Source: an uncultured Bacteroidales bacterium (lineage in GTDB: Bacteria > Bacteroidota > Bacteroidia > Bacteroidales > Bacteroidaceae). Taken from it: a stretch of DNA of 34,764 nucleotides. The translations under genes were made by a program, and so were the position numbers. Below, piece by piece: positions 23,781 through 31,225 of the stretch. The first letter of the stretch is position 1; each line of letters begins with the position of its first letter. The notes below the pieces were generated by a model. It did not search any database. It saw nothing but the letters and a program-made list of their open reading frames with translations, and had not been told where the DNA came from. Where the stretch lies: assembly GCA_902788865.1 (NCBI GenBank), contig CADALZ010000047.1:1-34764 (forward strand), given 5' to 3'.

Positions 23781-24792
23781 GGAAACCATACGTATAGAAA
23801 ACCTGACGATAGGCTACCCTGGTAAGAGTGATGTGAAAGTGGTGGCACAGGGCATCAATGCCAGCATCTTCAGCGGAGAGCTGACCTGCCTGCTGGGAGC
23901 CAATGGAGTGGGGAAGAGTACCCTGCTGCGCACCCTCTCGGCTTTTCAGCCTAAATTGGCTGGAAACATCCAGATACTGGGAAGGGAACTCAGCACCTAT
24001 ACAGACAAGCAGCTCTCCCGTCTCATCAGCGTGGTGCTGACAGAGAAACCAGACATACGCAACATGACGGTGGATGAACTGGTGGGTCTGGGCAGAAGTC
24101 CCTATACGGGTTTCTGGGGCACTCTGCAGAAAGAAGACAAGGAGATCGTTGACAGGTCGATAGAGCTGGTGGGCATCACTGCCTTGAAAGGGCGCATGAT
24201 ACAGACCCTGAGTGATGGTGAACGTCAGAAGGTGATGATAGCCAAGGCTCTGGCACAGGAAACGCCAGTGATTTATCTGGACGAACCTACAGCCTTTCTG
24301 GACTATCCCAGCAAGGTGGAGATGATGCAGCTATTGCACCAGCTGAGTCGTCAGACAGACAAGACCATCTTCCTCTCCACGCACGATCTGGAGCTGGCCC
24401 TGCAGATAGCCGATAAGGTGTGGCTGATGGATAAGCAGAAAGGTGTGTCTATAGGTACCCCAGAAGACCTCTCCCTGCAAGGCATCTTGGGCTCGTTCTT
24501 CACCCGCAAGGGCATCGTGTTCGATGCAGAAGCAGGCCTCTTCCGTGTGCAGAACGTCATCACCCACCAGATTCGGGTAGAGGGATCAGGCACACGTCTG
24601 GCTATGGTTTGCAAGGCTTTGTATCGCATAGGCATACAGGCCGACAATGATGCAGATTCAGGGGCTTATATAGAAACAGACAACCCTGCTTCTACAGGCC
24701 AGTTTGTGTTCCATACCTCACAAGGAGAATCGCCTGCGTTCGATACCATCGAATCTTTGCTGGCATACGTGAAAGAGTATTACCACTTATAG
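23773..24792 (+). CDS. ABC importer ATPase with C-terminal extension (BtuD/FecE-like)
   Basis: A 339-residue ATPase. Walker A is GANGVGKST (42-50), the signature is LSDGE (146-150), Walker B is VIYLDE (166-171), and the switch His is in LSTHD. This core closely resembles FecE/BtuD-type siderophore or cobalamin transport ATPases, which are about 255 residues. The extra 85 residues or so at the C-terminus are an uncharacterised domain that may regulate transport. The gene overlaps the permease by eight bases and is followed four bases later by the MATE transporter. Confidence 0.92.
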   Translation: MSKETIRIENLTIGYPGKSDVKVVAQGINASIFSGELTCLLGANGVGKSTLLRTLSAFQPKLAGNIQILGRELSTYTDKQLSRLISVVLTEKPDIRNMTVDELVGLGRSPYTGFWGTLQKEDKEIVDRSIELVGITALKGRMIQTLSDGERQKVMIAKALAQETPVIYLDEPTAFLDYPSKVEMMQLLHQLSRQTDKTIFLSTHDLELALQIADKVWLMDKQKGVSIGTPEDLSLQGILGSFFTRKGIVFDAEAGLFRVQNVITHQIRVEGSGTRLAMVCKALYRIGIQADNDADSGAYIETDNPASTGQFVFHTSQGESPAFDTIESLLAYVKEYYHL

Positions 24793-24796
24793 AACT

Positions 24797-26164
24797 ATGA
24801 AGCGCAAATCACAAGACAGATACACCTTATTGACCACAGGCTCTGTGCCTCGCGTCATCAGCACCCTGGCTGTGCCCAGCATCATCAGCATGCTGGTGAC
24901 CAGCTTCTACAACGTGGCTGATACCTACTTTGTGGGCCAACTGAACACGCAGTCAACAGCTGCTGTGGGCATAGTGGCCAGCGTGCAGTTTATCGTGCAG
25001 GCTGTGGCCTTCTTCTTCGGACAAGGGTCTGGCAACTACATCTCACGTCAACTGGGAGCCCGTGAGGTGGAGCATGCCAGCAGGATGGCAGCCACAGCTG
25101 CCGTGATGGCCTTCCTCTGTGGCCTGTTCATAGCCGCAGGTGTGTTCCTGTTTATCACACCTATCTCTATCGCCTTAGGTTCTACTCCTACCATATTGCC
25201 CTACACAGAGCAGTACCTCAGCATTGTGATGCTGGGTGCGCCTTTCCTGGCAGCTCAGATTACGATGAACAATCAGATGCGCTATCAGGGCAATGCAGCC
25301 TATGCCATGATAGGCATCGTGTCTGGTGCTGTGCTTAATATTCTGCTGGATCCACTCTTTATCTTTGGCTTAGGCATGGGAGTGAGTGGAGCAGCTCTGG
25401 CCACAGCCGTGTCTCAGTTCTGTGCCTTCTGTGTCATAGTGGCCATGACTTTCAGGGGAGGCAACCTACGCATCAAGCTGTACCAGTTCACGCCTTCGTG
25501 GTATTACATCAAAGAGATTATCAGTGGTGGTACGCCTTCTCTGGCCCGCCAGTTGCTGGGCAGTGTGGCCGCCATCATGCTCAATACCGCTGCTGCTCGC
25601 TGGGGTGGTGATGCTGCTGTGGCAGGCATGTCTATTGTGACACGCCTCACGTTCTTCATCAACTCTGTGCTGATAGGCTTCGGACAAGGTTTTCAGCCCC
25701 TCTGTGGCTTCAGCTATGGGGCACACCTCTACAGCAGGGTGCGTCAGGGCTATTGGTTCTGTGTGAAGATAGGCACCGCCTTCTTGGTGCTCATTGCCCT
25801 GTTTGGCTATGGCTATGCCGAAGAGATCATCGCCCTGTTTCGTGACGATGGAGAAGTGATCAAGGTGGGTGCAGCTACCCTGCGCTGGCAGTTCTTCACC
25901 TTCCCGCTGGGAGCTATCGTGATGTATAGCAACATGATGATGCAGACCATCCGCAAGCCCGTACGAGCCACTATTCTCTCCTCAGCCCGTCAAGGGTTGT
26001 TCTTCATTCCCTGCATCCTGATACTCCCATCGCTGATGGGGCTTGACGGTGTGATAGTGTGTCAGGCTGTTGCCGATCTGCTGTCATTCCTTCTGGCCAT
26101 ACCTCTGGTAGGGAGTGTGCTCTACGAACTGCGTAAAGAAGAGCAGGCCTATCAGCAGGCATAA
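24797..26164 (+). CDS. MATE family efflux transporter
   Basis: A 455-residue inner-membrane protein with twelve hydrophobic segments in two similar halves, the layout of MATE (NorM/DinF-like) exporters. The N-terminus TGSVPRVISTLAVPSIISMLV and ...VADTYFVGQLNTQSTAAVGI are characteristic; FGQGFQPLCGFSYGAHLYSRVRQ (quoted in part) marks the second half. These proteins export cations, drugs or metabolites using Na+ or H+ gradients. Four bases separate it from the ABC ATPase, so it is probably in the same operon; a role in siderophore handling is only a guess. Its stop codon overlaps the terminal U-tract of the RNA described at 26163-26353. Confidence 0.93.
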   Translation: MKRKSQDRYTLLTTGSVPRVISTLAVPSIISMLVTSFYNVADTYFVGQLNTQSTAAVGIVASVQFIVQAVAFFFGQGSGNYISRQLGAREVEHASRMAATAAVMAFLCGLFIAAGVFLFITPISIALGSTPTILPYTEQYLSIVMLGAPFLAAQITMNNQMRYQGNAAYAMIGIVSGAVLNILLDPLFIFGLGMGVSGAALATAVSQFCAFCVIVAMTFRGGNLRIKLYQFTPSWYYIKEIISGGTPSLARQLLGSVAAIMLNTAAARWGGDAAVAGMSIVTRLTFFINSVLIGFGQGFQPLCGFSYGAHLYSRVRQGYWFCVKIGTAFLVLIALFGYGYAEEIIALFRDDGEVIKVGAATLRWQFFTFPLGAIVMYSNMMMQTIRKPVRATILSSARQGLFFIPCILILPSLMGLDGVIVCQAVADLLSFLLAIPLVGSVLYELRKEEQAYQQA

Positions 26165-26169
26165 AAAAG

Positions 26170-26197
26170 AGATGCCTCGCATCACTGCGAAGCATCT
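26170..26197 (-). terminator. Terminator of the candidate small RNA
   Basis: AGATGCTTCGC-AGTGAT-GCGAGGCATCT followed by CTTTTTT on the minus strand. It may also help end the converging MATE transcript. Confidence 0.85.
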
Positions 26198-26260
26198 TTA
26201 TAACTCATCCAACATAAAGAACCTATGAAAGGTTTCTTTTTTTCTAAATGAGGTGAACAT
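26198..26260 (-). CDS. Possible 20-residue peptide ORF inside the small RNA
   Basis: ATG at 26260 opens a 20-codon frame, MFTSFRKKET...FFMLDEL, whose TAA lies directly against the terminator stem. The peptide is basic and aromatic in its first half. No clear ribosome binding site is seen. It may be fortuitous, but its position at the end of a well-delimited transcript makes it worth listing. Confidence 0.3.
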   Translation of the reverse strand: MFTSFRKKETFHRFFMLDEL

Positions 26261-26358
26261 AACTACTTTCAACAAGCCATTATGTCCCAGACTTAGTGAA
26301 AACCTAAAAAACTATTATTCTTATTGTTTAACCTTTATGTTTAATTCTTAATACTCTG

Positions 26359-26389
26359 CAAATATACGAATAAAACTCTAATAGGCAAA
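26359..26389 (-). promoter_or_regulatory. Promoter of the candidate small RNA
   Basis: Minus-strand TTTG (26389-26386), exactly 19 bases, then TATATTTG (26366-26359). Both elements match the Bacteroidota consensus. Confidence 0.75.
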
Positions 26390-26444
26390 GAATAATGAAG
26401 AAAAAAATAGTTTTTAGGCTCTCCTCCGTCCTTATGGCTGATTC

Positions 26445-27809
26445 TCATCTGTTGAAACTATATCGCAGACCCACCTTCAGATTGAATTCCAAAGGCTTGT
26501 CCTTGTAGTAATTGCTCACACTGCTGCCATTGTCGAAGTAGTAGCTCACGCTGGGCTCTGCATAGATGCCAAAGAGGTGGTTCAGATTGTACTGAACGCC
26601 CACGCCACCATTGGCCGACCACTGTAGGCGCTTCTCTGTGAAGTGCTGGGTGGAGTGGGTGACCTCTGTCTGGTTGATCTGGTAGGTGGTGTCTGAATCT
26701 CCCTTTATATTCTTCTCCACCATGCCTCCGCCGATGACGTAGATTTCCAAGGCAGAGGGTCGCCAGACGGTATAGAGCAGATGCACTGGCACACCTATAT
26801 AATGTAGTGTCTGTGTAGTGGAGAAATAGTTCACAGGACTCCCTTCGTAGAAGTCGGATGTCATGCGCGTATAGCTGATGCCGCTCTCTATGGCCAGCCT
26901 GTTTGTCAGGGCATAGCGCAGGTTGATGCCGCCTCGCAGTGGCAGGTGGTGCTTCACCTCATGACGATATTCTGTGTAGGTGGAGTTCAGCAGCAGATTG
27001 TTGGACACAGAGCGCACCATGGCACTATTTTCTGCCAATCCGTTAGAGGCCGTGATCTGCTGTCCGCTGGCATCGTCATAGGCTGCGTTGGCATAACTCG
27101 CGTTGGAAGTCTTAGGAGCATAGGCATAGATGGGTGTGAAGCCCAAGTCGTAGGTGCGCTGCGAGAGAGCATCTACAGGGCCGCCACTGGCATAGAAGCT
27201 GGCCGTGAGTCTGCTGCCTCCCTGCTTCTTATGGCGCTGTTTAGGGCTGTTCCATGTCCATGCATTACCAGAGACCTGCCCCTTTCTTTCCGTAGGCTCA
27301 GAGGCGCTGCTGGGAGACTCTGGCAGGGGTTCCTGTTCACTATCTTGACGGACTTCATCCACATTGTGACTGACGAGATTGTCAGCCACCTCTGTCACTT
27401 CAGCCTCTGTCTCTGTCAGGCGTGTAGCAGATGACTTCAAACTCCTACCGATAGGCACTTGGCGTACAGGCTCTGCTGCGCGTTGCTGTGGCACTTCTGC
27501 CATGAGATTATCTTCCGTCGTCACAGGGGTAGTAGGTGTGATAGTACTTAGTGTCTCAGATGCCGTGGGAGAAGGCTGCTGAGGGGTATCCATCCATTCC
27601 TTACCAATGAGCAGAACAAAAGCTATGCAAGCCGCAGCTGCAGCAAGGCGTCCTACCCATAGGGAGATAATGTGCTTGCCAGAGCCCTGCACGGGGGCCT
27701 CTGCCACAGGCAGTTGACGCTCGATGCTCTCCCACAGGCCATCGGGCGCAGGCTCTTCATAGTGAGCCATCTTGTCTTGCAGCTTCTGCTTCCAATTCTT
27801 GTCCTTCAT
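26445..27809 (-). CDS. Anti-sigma-like N-terminus fused to an outer-membrane beta-barrel domain
   Basis: A 454-residue protein. Residues 1-40 (KQKLQDKMAHYEEPAPDGLWESIERQLP) look like the short cytoplasmic part of Bacteroidales anti-sigma-type proteins. One membrane helix spans about 48-68 (LAAAAACIAFVLLI). A low-complexity Ser/Thr/Pro/Glu linker runs to about 190. Residues about 250-454 form a porin-like beta-barrel (LRYALTNRLAIESGISYTRM ... FNLKVGLRYSFNR, ending in aromatic-x-Asn-Arg). It is co-translated with the ECF sigma gene (4-nt overlap), which supports a role in controlling that sigma factor from the envelope. Confidence 0.8.
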   Translation of the reverse strand: MKDKNWKQKLQDKMAHYEEPAPDGLWESIERQLPVAEAPVQGSGKHIISLWVGRLAAAAACIAFVLLIGKEWMDTPQQPSPTASETLSTITPTTPVTTEDNLMAEVPQQRAAEPVRQVPIGRSLKSSATRLTETEAEVTEVADNLVSHNVDEVRQDSEQEPLPESPSSASEPTERKGQVSGNAWTWNSPKQRHKKQGGSRLTASFYASGGPVDALSQRTYDLGFTPIYAYAPKTSNASYANAAYDDASGQQITASNGLAENSAMVRSVSNNLLLNSTYTEYRHEVKHHLPLRGGINLRYALTNRLAIESGISYTRMTSDFYEGSPVNYFSTTQTLHYIGVPVHLLYTVWRPSALEIYVIGGGMVEKNIKGDSDTTYQINQTEVTHSTQHFTEKRLQWSANGGVGVQYNLNHLFGIYAEPSVSYYFDNGSSVSNYYKDKPLEFNLKVGLRYSFNR

Positions 27810-28375
27810 TGTTTATCGTTGTTATGCAATTTATACTCATTGATTCTCTTGGCCAATATATTCTTGGCTCTGGATAGCTGAGAGGCCGAGGAACTCTCTT
27901 TGATGTGCAGCACCTGAGCTATCTCTTGGTGGCTCTTGTCCTCAAACACATAGAGGTTGAACACCGTGCGATAGCCCACAGGTAGTTCGCGGATGAAGCG
28001 CTGTATCACATCAGGTGGCACGTCATCAGTCTCTGGCTCTTCTTCTTGGATGTCTGGCAGCTGTTCTGTATAGCTGATAGGTGAGAGCTGCTTGCTCTGT
28101 CTGAGGGCGTTGAGAGCCTCGTTCACCACCACGCGTCTGGACCATGCTCGGAGCGAACCCTCGCCTCTGTACTCAAACATGTCTATGGCGCTGAAGATAC
28201 GGATAAAGCTGTCTTGCAGCACATCCTTCAACTCCTCTTCTTGGGTGATGTAGCGTGCGCATACGGCAGTGAGGTAGCTTGCCATAAGGTCATAATACTG
28301 CCTCATGGCCCGTGAGTCATGCTCTTTCATCCGTCTTACCAGCTCTTCCTCCGATATGTTTAAAGCTTTGCTCAA
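27806..28375 (-). CDS. ECF-type RNA polymerase sigma factor
   Basis: A 189-residue sigma-70 family protein of ECF type. Region 2 spans about residues 20-90 (YYDLMASYLTAVCARYITQEEELKDVLQDSFIRIF, quoted in part), with the DVLQDSF..I motif that contacts core polymerase. Region 4 spans about 125-180, including LPVGYRTVFNLYVFEDKSHQEIAQVL and a helix-turn-helix SSASQLSRAKNIL. Both its start and its stop overlap the neighbouring genes by four bases. It probably directs transcription of envelope or stress genes and is restrained by the downstream membrane protein. Confidence 0.93.
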   Translation of the reverse strand: MSKALNISEEELVRRMKEHDSRAMRQYYDLMASYLTAVCARYITQEEELKDVLQDSFIRIFSAIDMFEYRGEGSLRAWSRRVVVNEALNALRQSKQLSPISYTEQLPDIQEEEPETDDVPPDVIQRFIRELPVGYRTVFNLYVFEDKSHQEIAQVLHIKESSSASQLSRAKNILAKRINEYKLHNNDKQ

Positions 28376-29127
28376 TTTTTAGTTTGGTAGTAAAACTGCG
28401 CCTGCTTCCACCCATTGGGTGAATACCAGCGCAAGGTCGCTATCTTCACCTCGCCATTTGTAGGAGGCAGTCCACTAAGTTTATATGCTATCACTCCGTC
28501 AGCAGGCAGTCTGGTGCTGCTATTGCTGGCAGGTATGGCCCATAAAGTCATTTCGTATGGATCTTCTGGGTTGCCACCTGTGAGCAGTTCTATGTCGTTC
28601 ACCACCAGTCCATTAGTTTGGTAGTGGAGGGTCAGATAGCCATCGGTGAGAGAGTTCACCCAGTCGTTTACTATCTCAATGGTTTCCTCACCATGAATAC
28701 GCTTTCTCTCCTCTGTGGATTGTCTGACTTGTTCGTCGCTGAGGTCTGTGGCTTTTCTGGTGTGTATTTCGTCTATCCACTTCACATACACATCTACCAT
28801 GCCTGTTTGATTGGTTCCTGCTTGCACCACCTCATTATATATTACTATGGCCCTCACTTCCTTATTGCCAAAAGGTGAGGTTTGCAGGTTCACGGGGTGC
28901 AGCAGTCGTTTCTCGCTCTCCTGCAAGTAGAAAGCCCCGTCTTCTGTAGTCTTGGTCGTCACCAGTGCCCTGATGCTCTGTGCATCTATACTGGAAGAGG
29001 CATACCCATCATTGCTGCCAATTTTCTGGTTGATTTCATCCACCTCATCATCCTCCACCGAGCAGCCCTGCATCAGGCAGGCCCCCATCAGGCAGAATAA
29101 ATATATCCATACATTCCTTGTCTTCAT
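28372..29127 (-). CDS. NigD-like lipoprotein
   Basis: A 251-residue lipoprotein with lipobox LMQGC (Cys22). Residues about 35-110 match the NigD-like N-terminal domain and about 115-250 the C-terminal domain (VDVYVKWIDEI, then WVNSLTDGYLTLHYQTN). NigD-like proteins are abundant in Bacteroidales; the name derives from a bacteriocin (nigrescin) locus, but their function is not established. It is the first gene of the three-gene operon with the sigma factor and the barrel fusion, so it may be the surface sensor or a self-regulated product of that sigma factor. Confidence 0.85.
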   Translation of the reverse strand: MKTRNVWIYLFCLMGACLMQGCSVEDDEVDEINQKIGSNDGYASSSIDAQSIRALVTTKTTEDGAFYLQESEKRLLHPVNLQTSPFGNKEVRAIVIYNEVVQAGTNQTGMVDVYVKWIDEIHTRKATDLSDEQVRQSTEERKRIHGEETIEIVNDWVNSLTDGYLTLHYQTNGLVVNDIELLTGGNPEDPYEMTLWAIPASNSSTRLPADGVIAYKLSGLPPTNGEVKIATLRWYSPNGWKQAQFYYQTKN

Positions 29128-29156
29128 ATCTCTCTTATTGTTTTACTCTATAAATG

Positions 29157-29164
29157 CAAAAATA
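29157..29164 (-). promoter_or_regulatory. -7 box of the NigD-sigma operon
   Basis: Minus-strand TATTTTTG matches TAnnTTTG and lies 29 bases before the ATG at 29127. Confidence 0.5.
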
Positions 29165-29262
29165 GTAAAACCTTGCATCAAAAAAGTGTTTTTTTCCGAG
29201 AATAGCTGTTTTTGATAGAAATTAGTGGCGAAATTGACCTTTCCAAACCGATGAATTCGGCC

Positions 29263-29270
29263 TAACTTTG
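29263..29270 (+). promoter_or_regulatory. -7 box facing the SDR gene
   Basis: TAACTTTG is a perfect -7 box, over 400 bases upstream of the SDR start. A 43-codon frame (29284-29415, MIRVSRVKLRWKGQ...) begins just after it but has no recognisable homologue. The rest of the leader holds CCCTCCCCCTTGGGGGAGG-type hairpins. Confidence 0.55.
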
Positions 29271-29483
29271 CAAAAAAAAACAAATGATTCGAGTTTCGCG
29301 AGTGAAGCTCCGATGGAAGGGACAGACTACAGGCAGGGGTGTTACCCTCTGTATGATAGCCCACACTAAAATCCCTCCCCCTTGGGGGAGGTTAGGAGAG
29401 GGAACGCCTCCTGCATAGTATGCAATGTGAAAGCCCTCACCTGACCTCTCCCAAAGGGAGAGGGATGAGTAGGGAGCCTCTCC

Positions 29484-29630
29484 CAGAGGGAGAGAAATGG
29501 GTTTGGAAGTCCCTCTCAGAGGGAGAGAAATGGGTTTGGAAGTCCCTCTCAGAGGGGGAGAAATGTGTTTGGAAATCCCTCCCAGAGGGGGAGAAATGGG
29601 TTTGGAAGCCTCTCTCAGAGTGAGAAGGAC
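29484..29630. repeat. Tandem repeat of a 33-bp unit, four copies plus a partial
   Basis: Units start at 29484, 29517, 29550 and 29583, each of the type CAGAGGGAGAGAAATGGG followed by TTTGGAAGTCCCTCT, then a decayed fifth. Because 33 is divisible by three, the array stays open in frames on both strands (plus: EGEKWVWKSLS repeats). The CCTCTCAGAGGGAG part of each unit is palindromic. Confidence 0.9.
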
Positions 29631-29677
29631 AAATAAATATAAGCCCTAGCGAAACTTTAATAAAAAAAGATAGAGTT

Positions 29678-30496
29678 ATGAAGGTAAAAGACAAAGTGAT
29701 TTTAGTGACAGGTGCAGGCGGTGGCATGGGCCGCGAATTAGTGTTGAATCTGATTAAGAAAGGGGCCCGTGTGGTGGCACTCGATCTGAACCCTACTGCC
29801 TTGCAGGGCACGGTAGAGAAGGCTGGGGAACTGAAGGATAGGGTGGCCCCCGTGGTGGCCAACATCACAGACCGTGCTCTCATAGAGAGCCTGAAGGATG
29901 AGGTTATTGGTAAGTTCGGACAGCTCGATGGCTTGATCAATAATGCTGGCATCATACAGAAATTCAGCGCTCTGGCAGATACGCCTTACGCAGAGATAGA
30001 GCGCGTGATGAACATCAACTTCTATGGTACGCTCTACGTGCTGAAGACGTTCTTGCCCTACCTGCTTCAGCGCCCAGAGGCCCACGTGGTGAATGTGGCC
30101 AGCATGGGCTCTTTCCTGCCCGTGCCAGGACAGGTGACCTATGGCGCTTCCAAAGCTGCCGTGAAGCTGATGACAGAAGGCCTGATGTGCGAACTGGCAG
30201 ACACCCATTGCCAAGTGTCTGTGGTGTTCCCTGGCTCCATAGCCACCAACATACAGAAAAACTCTGGTGCCTCCAAGGTGGAGATCTCAAAGGAGCTGAT
30301 AGAGAAGAACAAAGGCTTCCTGCTCACCATGCCCGAAGATGCTGCAGAAGTCATCGTGTGTGGCATGGAGCGTGGCAAGAAGCGCATCAAGATAGGCCAC
30401 GACTGTAAGGCTATGGATAAGCTCACCCGTCTGGCTCCTAATCTTGCAGGCAAGCTCATCACAAAAGCCATGAAGGGAAAGATTGAGTTGGACTGA
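29678..30496 (+). CDS. Short-chain dehydrogenase/reductase
   Basis: A 272-residue classical SDR oxidoreductase. The cofactor loop TGAGGGMG lies at residues 11-18, NNAG at 88-91, the catalytic Ser in VASMGS (Ser142), and YGASK at Tyr155/Lys159. Asp36 after the second strand (VALDLN) favours NAD+ over NADP+. No signal or membrane segment, so it acts in the cytoplasm on an alcohol or ketone that sequence does not identify. It is preceded by an unusually long repeat-containing leader and converges with the next gene across 12 bases. Confidence 0.93.
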   Translation: MKVKDKVILVTGAGGGMGRELVLNLIKKGARVVALDLNPTALQGTVEKAGELKDRVAPVVANITDRALIESLKDEVIGKFGQLDGLINNAGIIQKFSALADTPYAEIERVMNINFYGTLYVLKTFLPYLLQRPEAHVVNVASMGSFLPVPGQVTYGASKAAVKLMTEGLMCELADTHCQVSVVFPGSIATNIQKNSGASKVEISKELIEKNKGFLLTMPEDAAEVIVCGMERGKKRIKIGHDCKAMDKLTRLAPNLAGKLITKAMKGKIELD

Positions 30497-30508
30497 AGAA
30501 GACGATGC

Positions 30509-31147
30509 TTACTGCCGCCTTTCAATCAGAGGCAGCAATTCACGCTCGAAGATGCGGCGCTCCACAATGCGGTAGTGCGGGTCATACACCTCGCCATAAG
30601 TGTCGCTGTGGTCCATCTGGTACTGTCCCTTCGCCAGCACATCATTTATTTGCCTCTCCTGCTCAGCGAAGTGGGGGAGGCTTTCAAGTTTCATGTCGCC
30701 TATCACCTGACGTATCAAGCGCCATTCCTTCTTCCATTTCTTTACGGTATAGGGCTTGATGCTGTTCACGCTGCGCACAAAGGCAGAGAAGAACGTGTCA
30801 TAGTCTATCAGCCCCTCGTGCAGCACCCGCAGGTTCACACGTGCTAGATTCCCCTCAAAGCCCGTAGGCTCGTAGTAGGCTCCGCCGAAGTGCTTGGCAG
30901 AAGCCATCTCCTGTCGCAGATAGTTGCCAGCCGAGGTAGTGTCGGCAATGATGTGTCCTGGCCCGAATCGGTCTTGGAAGAACGACTTATACAGATCCTG
31001 CAACTCCGATTTTGGGTAATCCTTCATCTGTCGCTCTATGGCAGCCCGTATCTTCTGCTTCCGCGTTTGTCCGCTGACTGCGGTGCTTACCATCAGACCA
31101 GCCACCAGCAGCCACATTGACAATGTATATCTCACTATCCTTTTCAT
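30509..31147 (-). CDS. Secreted protein of unknown function
   Basis: A 212-residue protein with a clear signal peptide (MKRIVRYTLSMWLLVAGLMVSTAVSGQ). The mature part begins with a basic helical segment (RKQKIRAAIERQMKDYPKSELQDLYKSFFQDRFGPGHI, quoted in part) and ends with EVYDPHYRIVERRIFERELLPLIE. I do not recognise a named domain. The frame extends upstream to 31351, but that part crosses the divergent promoter, so the start is MKRI at 31147 (or MDMKRI at 31153). Its -7 box (TACATTTG, 31180-31173) lies back to back with that of the next gene. Confidence 0.85.
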   Translation of the reverse strand: MKRIVRYTLSMWLLVAGLMVSTAVSGQTRKQKIRAAIERQMKDYPKSELQDLYKSFFQDRFGPGHIIADTTSAGNYLRQEMASAKHFGGAYYEPTGFEGNLARVNLRVLHEGLIDYDTFFSAFVRSVNSIKPYTVKKWKKEWRLIRQVIGDMKLESLPHFAEQERQINDVLAKGQYQMDHSDTYGEVYDPHYRIVERRIFERELLPLIERRQ

Positions 31148-31169
31148 ATCCATATATTTAAGTTTTCCG

Positions 31170-31201
31170 TTGCAAATGTAGAAATAAATATTGTATCTTT
31201 G
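31170..31201 (+). promoter_or_regulatory. Promoter of the aldose 1-epimerase-like gene
   Basis: TTG at 31170-31172, 21 bases, then TATCTTTG (31194-31201), 24 bases before the ATG at 31226. The minus-strand box TACATTTG at 31180-31173 overlaps this region, so the two divergent promoters interleave. Confidence 0.65.
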
Positions 31202-31225
31202 CTGTGAAATCAATATTTTCTGATT

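Larger units (their letters stand above)
26163..26353 (-). ncRNA. Candidate small RNA of about 190 nt, possibly coding a 20-residue peptide
   Basis: A textbook promoter on the minus strand (26359-26389) faces into a gene-free stretch. Downstream are a hairpin (AAAGAAACCT/AGGTTCTTT, 26239-26216) and a strong rho-independent terminator: stem 26197-26187 with 26180-26170, then CTTTTTT. The stem is fully paired only as minus-strand RNA, where one position becomes U-G; as plus-strand RNA it is a C-A mismatch. No known RNA family is recognised. The transcription start is placed approximately. Confidence 0.65.

Noticed and set aside
29420-29623. 67-codon frame with EGEKWVWKSLS repeats
   Set aside because: The frame exists because the DNA repeat is 33 bases; the opposite strand is equally open. 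There is no sign of selection for protein.
29484-29630. CRISPR array
   Set aside because: The 33-bp units are directly adjacent with no unique spacers and no cas genes nearby.
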